64,000 bases of DNA from Melanocharis versteri (lineage: Eukaryota; Chordata; Aves; Passeriformes; Melanocharitidae): positions 558,001 to 622,000 of the forward strand of contig VZTG01010071.1 in assembly GCA_013397845.1 (NCBI GenBank), given 5' to 3'. Under the pieces are notes generated by a model that ran no database searches, was not told where the DNA came from, and saw only the letters and a program-made list of their open reading frames with translations. Positions 22,846-34,265 of the stretch are shown here, piece by piece; the stretch's first letter is position 1; every line of letters begins with the position of its first letter. The position numbers and the translations under genes are program-made.

Positions 22846-25800
22846 AAAGGAAGAAGCAGTTGTGTAGGTGGATTTTAGCAAAGTCAGGAGAACAGAAACG
22901 AAGCATTAGACTGCAGTAAAACAGGGAAATTGGTAGCGAAAATGACGAATTTCAGTGGCACAGTGCAAATCAGCAGACTCTAAAGATTGGAAGAGGGAAA
23001 TCCTTCCAGCCCCAGCTGAGATAGATGAGGTAGTTCACACCTTTCAGAATTGCAGTTTGAGGCAGCCTGAAACACGATGAAGAGTGAGCTATGTCAGCAT
23101 ATGCTTAGAGCATGTTCTCAATTTTATCTGTACATGTGAGCACAAGAATATTCTCTTATTTTTCAGAGCTGAGCTGGATTTCTCCAGCACAATTCTGTGG
23201 CAATGGGTGAATTCCACAGGAAAGCTTTACAGCCACAGAACATATAAAGTCTGGAACATGGATAAACTGGTTAGGATAAAATAGAAACCAGCAAAACAGT
23301 CTGCCAAAATCTGAAGTGAAATGAATAGAGGTTCAGAAAAAGTTCATTCAGTATGCCTGGCTCCTTGTTTCCATAATTTAGGAATAATTACATTTTTGTC
23401 ACTAACATTGTTTTTAAATGTCAATAGAAACCAGACAAGTATATTTGTAAACCCAGCCCTGTCACATTGAATATATTAGGTTTTCCAGTACCAGCCTCTT
23501 TCAAGTAAGGCTGAGGAAGCATTAAAAGCTCAGTAACTCTCAAGTGTTAGGAAGCTATTGAAAGAGCTTGTTAGACTTTATGACAAGCAGGTTGAAATAT
23601 AATAGGCCTGGAGCTTTGTGAAGGAGCCGGAAAGCTGCGGTTGAAGAGAGGACAGTGCCCAAGAGTTTGTAGACCAGATGATTTGTGCAAAGGGGATGTT
23701 GGAAGGTTCAAGGCAAAATAAACAAATGGGGCTACCCACAGGGACAGTGTTAAGCTGAGACCAGAGTGCTTCCTTAGCTTGGTTTCTAAGCATCGGTTAG
23801 TCTCTCTAACCAAAGAAGGCGTTTTCAGTTAAAGTTTCTTCCTGTCCACACTCAGGCCAAAGAGCCATTTTCTGTTACCTAATTGACCACATTTGTTCTG
23901 ACCCAACTTTCCTTAGCCTTTTACCTAGTGAGACTGCGGGTCTTTCTGCTAATCCAGCACATGATTCTCTTCTGACAGATCTAGATGGGTTTTGTTAACT
24001 CTGTCCTTCCCTACTGGCTCTGTTCTTCGCCCTCTGCTATGGTATTGTGCTTAAATAGGCCACCTTCTTTACACCTATCATTCATTTTCTGGTAGAAGCC
24101 TTTTGGTTCTGATGTCCTCTACTAGACCAGCTTGGGTACCTAGGAAATGTAAGTTATCCTCTGGCAAGATAGATCCTACTAACAAAACAGATGTATTTTC
24201 CATGTTCTTGGATCCACTGCCATGGCATGAGCATCAAGAAAAATAAATGAATAAAGGTGGTTCCTAGCATTTATAGTTTTGAATGCAAATTTGAAGATGT
24301 GAGCTTGAGTGCAGTGGTAACTTATGTGACTTGCAGGCCTCTTTGAGCTGTAACTTGGAGATGTGTACCTAGTCTTGTTCATATCACCATGGGATTGAGA
24401 GCTCCCCAGGAATATTCTTTTTAAAAAAAACCCTTGATCTTTGATGGAGGTGCGTAGTAAAAAAAATGTAACTCTAGAGAGACAGCTTGGCCTAGTAATA
24501 ATCACTGCATCCAGTTCATGGGGTTGAATTGTATGTGATTCATAGTCCTACCAAAATGTAACCGAGCTGAAGTTATCTACCACTTTAAAACTAGGTTCTA
24601 GAGGCCTTGAGTATACGTACTGTCACTAGAATATGTCAGCTCAAGAATGAGTTCCTTGAAAAGTAGATCAAGAAGCTGTTACAGCTAAGCAGTTGTTATG
24701 GCTGTTGACGGCTAGCTAGAGAATATTACATTACACTAACTCAATTTTTTCCCAAAGGATAGGAATTTTTTACACTTATTTCCTTTTTTACAGATATGAC
24801 AGATCTGGGATATGTAAAAGAGAAGAGAATAGGGAAGCAGGAACATTTTTAAAAAATGCCAGTGGTTTGAAATCCTAGCTTTCTAATACCCTTTTGAATT
24901 ATATATATGTTCTCTCTCTTTTACATAACATAGGTGGCTGGGGAAAAAAAAGTCTTTCCTGTTAAGGTTGTAAACTGCCAGTGTTTGTTACTGAACTTTC
25001 CAGATCATCCCTTGTCAACCTAAGATTATTTTCCCTAATCCCTGCTGCACCTTAAACACATCACCAGGCATTCACCAAAGAAAGGTTAGTCCCAACTGCC
25101 TCTGCAAGCACAACTTCTCTGAGTCACTACAGGCATTCTTTGTGCAATCTCGTGGTCCCTGAGCAGTTTCAAACAGGCCAACTCATTCCAGCCCTACCAA
25201 CGTATTCCTCGCTGAGTCAGGAAGGACACAGAGCCTTTGTATAACCCTGCTGTCGTGCAGAAATGTCACTGTCTGTGAACAATACCAGATTACACCAGAC
25301 AAAACCCAGTCTGAAGAATGAAGGGAATTTCATCATTTAAAACCAGAACAAAACTAAATGACAGCATGCTCTATTCAGAGTACCTGACAGATACCGCGTA
25401 TGTAAACCTACATTCCTCCGCAGTCACTTACTGGGGGTTGTATGGAACCATCCTGTGCAGCAGTGCATGGCCACTCCACAAAACAAGGACAAATTTCTTC
25501 ACTCCATGTTTATTTATACCACGTCTCTTTGGATATTCTCCTCTTACTGAGTGCAGTAGCTGGAACCTGTTCTTCCAGCTTCATTATATGAAGGTGAAAG
25601 TCTCAGCTTTAGAAACCAGCATTGCTGGGCTTGAAAAGCATTATCTTCTCCCATTTCATAGCTCAGGAATTCATACTCTGCTACTGACCAGCTCACTGAC
25701 TTTCCTGAAACAGAAGTTTTCTTATGGTAAGTTGAAGAATTCAGTGAAAATCTAGAATTATCTTTTCTTTTTCACATTATATATTTTCTAGGGCTTCTTT

Positions 25801-28753
25801 ATTTTACTGGAGGGATAATGAAGTAATCTCAGAAGAGCATCTTATTTTCTGATTGTGTCGTAATCATCATATGCCCAATACAGAGTATGGATTCCTCATC
25901 TTAATAATATTCTCCTGGAGGGGAGGTTAGAGTCAGGGAAAACTCCCGTGTAGCTAACCTTGGCAGTATTCAGTGTGTCTAGCAGATGCCAAGTGCAATG
26001 TTCTGGAATAAATCATTGCTAGCTAAATCTTAGCTAATATAACAAGTAAAATACATGAATGTGTTATTTTAGCAAATGCATGCTGTCAGATCTAATCCTG
26101 GGTTTCCAGCCTCTAAAAATGCAGGTGGTGCATATTAGTGACGAAGTGACCAGTTTGAGGAGGAAGGAACTTAAAAAGTATCCTAAATTCAAATTACTTG
26201 ATGTAGAAACTTGAAATGCTTATATCCATGGGAAAATTTTCCTTTTTCTTTTTTTTTCTAAATGATTCAAGTGCAGACATACTTCTTCCTCTTTTACTGC
26301 CACTTGTTTGTGGGGAGCAGGAGGTTTTGGAAATTTGAGAAAATAACTTGTAGTTCTGTAGAACTTTCACTAGCTCTGTTTGGGCTGTCATTTGCAGCCT
26401 GAAAGACACAGATACAAAGAAAACACTTCCAGGAAATAGTGTGGCTTAGATTAATCGGTGTTACTGCACATATTTAAATCAATTACTCAGAGGAAACACA
26501 AAAATTCTTAACTGTTTATAGTACCTGAAACCAGTGTAAATAAAGCACTGCTCTCCAAAACTTAGAGAAGTTTTTATCTTAGGAGAATTAAGTGACTTCT
26601 CTTATTTCCTTTAAAGAAAACAAAACTACTATTCTGTCTCTTTTCTAATATTTTTCAGGATAATTTTTTTTCTTTATAAAAATAAAGAAAATTAATGAAC
26701 ACAGTTGATAGTAAAGAGTAAAGTATCTTTCTACATTTGCTGGGCAGTAATTTGTTTATTTTTCACAGTGATAAATTTTGAGGTAAAATTATTAATCTGT
26801 GTCCACTTCCTATTTTTAGGTATATTCAACAGTAAAAAATGTATTGGAAAGGACTTAAGAAAGGCTGGTGGGGGAGGATGGGAGAAAAAATTAAGTGAAC
26901 TTTAAGGTCAGTGTCATAAAGATACTAACCTAACCTGATTATTGTCTGCCCTCTGGAGAGGGGAGAATCTTACACAACTGCATTAAAGTTGAGAAAAATG
27001 AGAAGCTGAACAGGAAATTGTGTTACTCTCTGAGGTAGATTATGTTGTACAGTTAACAAATGATGGCTGCTTAGATTCCTTAAAAAAAAAACCACTGAAT
27101 TCATGTAACTGAACGAGAAAAGGTAACTGTAAAAATCTTGCGCCTTAGCCATGAAAGTGAGGTGAGTATCACTTAGTATACAACTGGTTTCTCTTTTGTA
27201 GGAAGCCAAGGGCTCTCCACTAAGAGGAATGTATTGTTTACAGGTTTGGAAAGGTCTGTTCTGTATCCCAACAGTAATCTTTTTATGATGGCATGGTAAA
27301 ATCTACATAGTGCCCTACTGTTTTCACTGACTCTACAGCTTCACTTTCCTGAGCCCCCAAGTTTATTTCCAGGCAGAGGTGCATTTCAGCAAAGAGAAAT
27401 TGTGAGGGAACTGAAGAGCAGGTCTCTCTTGTACATACCCTGCATCATCCATGTGAGCTGCAGGGCTGTGTCAGTCAGGCGAGAAGAGCACTAGGGACGG
27501 GGTGACTCTGTCTTGCTGGCTGGTGGCTCAGCCTGTGCCTTCCCTGCTGTCAGGCAGCACGTAGACTTTTTGGTAGGGGTGATAGGGGTGCTGAGCACTG
27601 AGTGTTGGAAAATGGAAGAATCAAGGGAGGGCACCTTCACCTGATCTTCGTTGTGATAGCTAAGGACAAAGGGATCTCACTCTTCGATTTTTCTGTGGTA
27701 ATGGGCTTTTTAATCTTGAGTGGCCTACCTTTATGTAAAACCTCTATCCTCTTACTTTATTCAGAAAGCACAAGATGTTTTCTGATTGATTTACACTGAA
27801 GTGCTCACATTGAAAACATTTCCAGAGTTACACAGTGTAGAAGAAATACAAAATTAAAGTCCTTCAGTGCAGAAGTATACATGAAATGGTGGATATTTCT
27901 GTAGCTTTGAAAACCAGGTTGTCCTTCAACTCCTTCTACTTCAAATCCATTCTGGGAAACTTTTTCAGTAAATGAGCACTGTTCAAACCTTCAGTCTCTT
28001 TGCTGGGTAGAAGGGCCAGCAGCGTTTTTACAAGTTACTCTCACAGTTGAAATGTGTTTATTAACAATACTTAAATTGCTTGCCTGTTGCAAAGTAAAAA
28101 TGGGTACCTTTAATCAAACAATTTTTCATGCACTAAATTCCCTGTTTTGACTTTGATCTATGCTTGGACTTAAAATGCAGAATTGTATAAAATGCTAATT
28201 TTGGCACATTTATTTGAGAAGTAGCATATACATTTCTGGTATGTATATTAAATTTATGTCTAATATTTATTGTCTCTGTTTTCTTAGTTATTAGAGGAGC
28301 AAGGCAGGAGATATCCTGGACTCAGTAGCGTGGTTACTTACACTTTGATTGGGTGCACTGACAGAGTAATAATACTATTGGATTTCTTGAATGTGTTTTT
28401 GGTGCAGAGTTCTTGAAAATAATTAAATAGAAATATTACTGTACAAGACACCATCATTTTTAGCTAAGCATGATACAAAGAGAAATTAATTATTTGCTGT
28501 GCTGCTTTGAAATGCAAGAACTTAAAATACAGGCATTGGTTTATTCTGCCTTTTGTTACACTGAGAGCTTTGGAAATGTGCAAAGCAGAGAACACAGACT
28601 TTTTTTTCTCCTCTTTTAACAACTGAGGGTTTAGAGCGGCTGCTGGCGCAGGAGGAAATGCCATTAGATAGATACAAGAAAAGCCAATATTCCGAGTTAT
28701 TCGTGCAGACAGCTAACATTTGAAACTTGCACGAAGTGCTTCCACTTTAAAAG
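22846..28753. other. AT-rich noncoding DNA, no gene seen
   Basis: AT-rich sequence with scattered simple runs (TATATATATG near 24902, a T-run near 26250, an A-run near 27083). The longest open frame is 145 codons (25318-25755, plus), unrecognised and within what chance allows at this composition. Polyadenylation-like AATAAA words occur but are not tied to any exon. Confidence 0.6.
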
Positions 28754-28806
28754 CTGTCAGTCACATTGGTTATAAAAAGCCCAGAGCACTCAGGGACTGT
28801 CAATCA
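28754..28806 (+). promoter_or_regulatory. Paired PBX/MEIS-type sites flanking TATA-like box
   Basis: CTGTCAGTCA (28754-28763) and CTGTCAATCA (28797-28806) flank CATTGG and TATAAAAA (28771-28778). The second decamer is the exact reverse complement of the PBX-PREP/MEIS consensus TGATTGACAG; the first differs by one base. The arrangement could be an enhancer or a small TATA promoter. Function is inferred from motifs only. Confidence 0.35.
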
Positions 28807-28815
28807 CTTCTTAGG

Positions 28816-28828
28816 AGAGAGAGAGAGC
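28816..28828. repeat. Short (GA)n run
   Basis: About six GA units directly downstream of the PBX/MEIS-type motif pair. Too short to be distinctive alone; GA runs can bind GAGA-type factors. Confidence 0.7.
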
Positions 28829-30059
28829 TGACATCTTAACATTTACTTTGCCAGTATTTACCAGATGCAGAAAACCAAAGGGTGAAAATTCAAATGAAAA
28901 CACACATTCTTGCTGATCATATAATACAAGGGAAACATTTGGATCAGTTACTGTAGCTGCTCACCTAGGAGCCTCCAATCCCGAGAAGGTTTTTCGCTCT
29001 TGCTCTATGAATAGATCTGTTGCAGGCTGGCTCTGCCGTGTTGCAGGGAAAAGGCTTCTGCAGACAGTGTCTGCGGAGGGCTGTCACAAAGTCGTCAGGT
29101 GAGGAAACAGGTTAACTCTGGCCCATTATGTCTAGGGGAGTAGCAAGAAATGTGCAGAGGACTTGGAAAGGGCACATAAAGGGCATCTACCGTGCTTTTT
29201 TTCTTATGGTAATAGGGATGTGGGTGTTGTAATTATCAGGCTGATGACATATTCTCGTGCAAGAAGGGGATTGGCAAGGAAAGGAAGAGGAGGAACCAGT
29301 TAATTCAAATACATCTTCTGATCTTTTTCAGATGTTTCTAGATCTAGTTATCCCTGGATTACCCTGATGCTTTAGATACTGATCCTGGTGCTTCAGTGGA
29401 ACTGCAGCTGTGGGTAGCACTGTGAATTCAGCAGCTGGGACCTCGGATCAGAACCACTGTTATTGTTGTCACAGAGCAGGAGGTGTAGGTGCAGCTGTGA
29501 GCAAGGTGCGGAGATGGTGTTCTCACATTGCAGGCTTATACACGTGCTGCTCTCCTGGAGGTAAAAGGAATGTTGTCCTTGAGGCTGCCTCCAGCAGTTC
29601 ACTGGACCTGTGTACCCAGTATTGCAGTCCCATAGGTGCATGCATCTGAAGGCATCCATGGGACTCTTGGTCCTTCTTTGACCAGACTGTCAGTCTAAGT
29701 CAGCATGGCCAAACACAGCAACTATGGAAGTGTTCGGAACCCTGCTTTAAATAAAGTCACTCATGTGAGTGCCTCTTTACCAGAGTCTTCTGGAAGCAAG
29801 CAGCTTCCAATGCTTACGTCTCTCGGAGAGGTGCAGCCAACATCTGCAGCAAGTTGTTAATGGATGATCCCAGAGGTTTTGTTCACTGTGTACATCCAAA
29901 TGTTAAGTCTCACAATCCTAACACAGCCTTTGGTTCTGCAAGTCATCTTCCATGTCGAGTTCCTCCTGCCATTTGGAGGAGAATTTTGTCCCAGATCAAA
30001 CCTCTAGATGAGGTTTTTAGAGAACTACTGTAACTGTAGATACTTAGGTATGAATTTCT
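28829..30059. other. Noncoding DNA, no gene seen
   Basis: Mixed composition with two overlapping opposite-strand open frames at 29393-29659, neither recognised. No repeat family identified. Confidence 0.55.
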
Positions 30060-30270
30060 AGAACCAAAGTCATGTTCCCATTCACTTCCCATTGTAGTCA
30101 ATGAAAGTTAAATCAATGGAGTTTATGGAATCAAGTGATTTAGTTTACTTTGGAGTAGACATGTCTCAGCTGTCAGCAGAATAGTTGTATAAGTTTCATT
30201 GAGTAGGTCTCCTTTGACTGTAGTAGGAATTCATACACTTACTGCATATTAAGTGCCTTAATCTTGGACC
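30060..30270. repeat. Possible ancient amniote repeat
   Basis: The words CCCATTGTAGTCAATGAAAG, TCAATGGAG, TTTGACTGTAGTAGG and TATTAAGTGCCTTAATCTTGG occur in order. They recall the 'CCATTGAAGTCAATGG / TTAAGTGC' pattern of old repeats shared by birds, turtles and crocodilians. I cannot name the family with confidence and the limits are approximate. Confidence 0.3.
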
Positions 30271-33200
30271 AAGTCCCACCCTAGCAGCCAGCTGCTTAAG
30301 TGACTCTGCCCATTTGGAGGACTTCTCTGCTGGGATTATAGCCTTGTCTTGAAATTTATATTCCCACACATGTGGAGCTGCCATATTTTCTTTCATAGCA
30401 GGGCTGTTTGACATGGTATATACACATTTTAACCATTGAAGCATCTTTAACTTGCATATGGACACTCCTACAGCTGTGGCAGCCCAAAGCCCGCTGTGGC
30501 TAAGCAGACCAAGTATTTACCAGTTACTCCAGATCTTTCTCTGTGTCTTTGTGTGTCAGGTTTATATATTAACCACTGGTATGAAGAGTACCAATGTAGG
30601 TTATGGAATATGGGTAAACTAATTACGTGACAATCAACAAGGTCTTGCTGCTGCGAGTGTGTATCGGTGCATGGAAACTATATTATGGGTCACAAACAGA
30701 TTACTGTGGGGTTCAGGTAGTACAAGAAGGTCAAATGATGTGTTTGGGGATTTGACTGGAGATATAAGCTTCCTCTGTTTTCCCCTTGGAAATGGTGGAA
30801 AACTGGAGTAGCATACGCCACTGCTCATGACCTTTAGTTACCAAGGGAAAAAAGCTTTTTCCCATTGTTTCTTACATGTCATGTCTATCTGTTTGTACAT
30901 GGGCCAGGCCTGCATTCTCTAGTGCTTTATTTTTGTATTAGGAAGTTGTTTCTTCCCTTGGGAGACTCTTCATCCTCCTTTTGAGCGTAAATAAAGAATT
31001 CTGTTCACCATAACAATAAGTCTAGAAAAAGTAACAGAAAACAAAATGTCCCTGTATACATTTTGAATAGCTGAAAGTTGATTACATCAATGCTCTGCTA
31101 ATCATCTTCAGATTTTAATGCCAAAAACCAGAAGGCTGTGATTTGTATGAACCAGAGGTTGGAACTAAGAGAAAGATCAATAGCTTAATGTAAGAAAATG
31201 TAGACTGAATGTGTGTTGAGTAATATCCTTATAGAAGTAACCACTGGTATGCAGAACAGACTTCTGTGGTCCACAGAGGATGTCAAATAAAATGGGTATT
31301 TTTTTTTTTTATTTCTCAAAATACTACAGAAGTTATATGTGAAAAATATAGGGCAGAAGAGAGAGCTTGTGTTATATTCTCATCTTCTCTATGTCTTGTG
31401 GTCCGTGTCCTAGGGGTCCTTTGTTGTACAACTTTTAAGATACAGAGCACATGGGGTCAGGAAAACAGGTCATGAGCTCCTATATGTACTGGTTATCCCT
31501 TTGCTCCCCTCCTCTGATGATATAGAAAGTTAGAAAACTCTTGCTGTTGTAACCTGAAGCTCTACCAGACAAAAAGGAGATTGTAACAGAGAGAGTCTAG
31601 GACTTGCCTGCCTGGGCAAGATATGGCATTCCCAGAAGTGTTAATTCCTTGTCTGCAGATCATAAGCTGGAGACCTGTTCATGTGCTGTGCAAGTTACTG
31701 CTACTGGCTGAATGCCAGCCTGTAGTATGGAGGATCTCCTTGTGAAATTTCTTCGTAGAACTAAATATAAATTCCATTAATTCACTCTTACCAGAGAACA
31801 TGGGAGTTAACTAGTTACGTGCATTAACTTTTAAAAATCTAGTTCAAAGAGCTCCAAGAGTGAAATAAAAATAAAGTCCTCTTCACCTCAAATATAGTGG
31901 TTTTAGGGTAAACTTCAGGTATTGAGTCATCCATTCCTTTGGAAAAGTGAATGATTCTAAATTGTTGGAGCAGCTTCCCTCTTTTCATCTAGTGATCATA
32001 GCACAATACAAGAGGAATTCTATGAATATTATCGAGGTGAAGGAAAATAGGAACTGGCCTAAAATATTAATGTAATGTTGGGTAAATCGTCAGCTAACAA
32101 GGCAGCATGTACTTAAGACTGCTTCTTTCTCTGAACAACATCCAGACTTTTAGACACGACCTTAAAGATAAGGAATGGCTTCTGAAATGGGCATTTTACT
32201 GGATGCCTGTTGAGAATGAAGAGAGTTTTATGCCTTTTGGAAGTCCCTTTTACTTAAAGCAACTGTGACTGTCAGTCACTGGCAATGCTTACAATGTTTT
32301 AGGAAAACTGATTACAATTCTTACGTGTGCACATATTAAAAGGAGGCAGAGTTCTCCCTAATCTACTGTCAAAAGCTAATTTTGTCTTAAAATGACAAAC
32401 AAAATGAAATTCTAATAAACATGGGAATTTGAAAAAACCAAACATATGATTAAAAAATCTTTGGAAAAAGACACAAGGCAAATGTAAGTATTCCATTTGC
32501 AAATTTCAAATTACTTCTTAGACTGTTGCAGTAAAACAGAGTTAGTATTGCTAGTGTAAAAGCATGACATGTCATGAGCTTGGCTTTAGAAAAAGCTGTA
32601 GTAATTTCTTGTTTGTTTTATTTTGCCTTTTGGTTTCTCCACTTTTTTTTTAATCTCTGGACTTCACACTTTCAAGTTTTCTCCACAACAGCCTATGTAT
32701 TTTATAATAATTATATATATGTATGTATGCATTTGGTAAAATGTATGATTATTGGAAAACTAAATGACTTGAGGAAAAGGGCCTTCAAGAGAAACATCAA
32801 ATACTCTGAGATTCATAATAAAGTCTTAGGAGTTGGCAGCATAAAATGAGGGAGTATTTGCAAAGGCTCCATAGCAGTGAATAGAGAGAAGGCCTCTGGA
32901 ACAGTTAGGTTGGGCTTCTGTTCTGGGTGACGTTTTTCTCCATTGGGGTCACTTCTCCACTGCCTGTAGAAAGAAATATCATCTCACTGGGCTGGAGATG
33001 GCTTTTGTGAGCAGCTCTTAAAGGGAACGTGAAGGGAGACTTTTAATGTAGCAAGCTGCACTTCCAGTCCCACATGTCTGTGCTGATCTCAGGATACATG
33101 AGCGCTGTAATTCTGTCCTGAATGACATGCACTGGTCTGGCTTACCAGAGAGCTAACATTTAGCATGTGCATAGATCCATACTGAATAGTTGCTGCTGGA

Positions 33201-34204
33201 TACCTGCTGGAGTTTGGGAAAGGGTGATAAACAGGTTTGTGACAGCCCGTTTGATACGCTGTGACGCTAATAGCTGGAAAGAGCGCTCTGTAGGTAGGGA
33301 ACCGCTGTGCGGAATTAGTCAGTCACCAATCTGCTCACAGCGCCGTACCAGGAGTAGGCTGCGAATTTGAGCCAGACAGTTGGTGCTCTCCTGTAGGCAT
33401 CCAGACAAGCCTGTTCTGAGATGACATTTGCTACGCTACAGATATGTCATGGATCATTTTTCACAGCCCTGTTGAAGTGGCTTATTTATTATCATCTCTT
33501 CTGGTGTTATATCCTGGACATGGGAGAACTGTTTACTGTACCACAGTGCCAGGAATTCCTTGTTACTGTGCAATCTCATTCCAGGAGAAGGCTTAGGATA
33601 AGGCTCGTCGCTTTCCTCAAGGCTGCCACTGCTACAGCAAGACACTCCAGACTGAACCACTGAGTCAAATCCCAGGAGTTACAGCTGAAGTTAGTGGTTT
33701 GATATTTTAAGTTAATGACCTCTAAGCAAAGAAGTACTGGATTCGTCATCATTTCACTTGCCTCAGCTTTAGAAATCAAATACCAAAATTGTTACCAGCA
33801 GAACAATTTGACCTTGGGTGTAGGCAGTGCTGTCATTAGTCCACTCGAGATTTGCTGAAGTCACATTATCAAGAGCAGTGATTCTCAGCTATGCTTCACA
33901 GATCGCTGGCGGCTTGCAAAGCCATGCTGCTTTAAAAGGTTGGTGTTACAAGGCAGTGTGGTAGCCCAGAGTGCATTCAGAAAGTTGACAGTGATCCATT
34001 AACAAGATGCCAAGGAATTGCTGCTGTTACTGTGCAAGAGCGTGGGGAGTTTTCAGTGTTACTTTTCACAGGGAAAGTAGCTAATGACTTTAAGAAATGG
34101 TAACAGGGTATGGTTGTTGTGTTTTCTAGACTTAGTGTGTAATTCTTATAATTCTCTTTCCTTGTCCTGTATCAGAATAACACTTGCTACCGTTGAATAC
34201 CGTA
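30271..34204. other. AT-rich noncoding DNA with a CpG-enriched patch
   Basis: No gene recognised. Two perfect palindromes lie at 32265-32279 (GTGACTG, T, CAGTCAC) and 32563-32576 (CATGACATGTCATG). The stretch 33225-33375 holds about nine CpGs in roughly 125 bp although its surroundings are CpG-poor; it may be a small unmethylated regulatory element. Open frames reach only 91 codons. Confidence 0.5.
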
Positions 34205-34265
34205 AAAACGTATCTGGGCAAGTCACTCACTTTTCTCTGTGTCTGCTTGTCCAGTTTGATTTGTG
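34205..34265 (+). mobile_element. Possible MIR-like remnant
   Basis: TCTGGGCAAGTCACTCACTT, then TTCTCTGTGTCTG, then CCAGTTTG follows the MIR order 'TGGGCAAGTCACTTAACCTC, TCTGAGCCTCAG, TTTCC'. Only about 60 bp are convincing; upstream similarity is too weak to include. Confidence 0.4.

Noticed and set aside
25318..25755. 145-codon plus-strand frame
   Set aside because: The length is close to what chance gives in 64 kb of this composition on six frames, and no motif or promoter context is seen.
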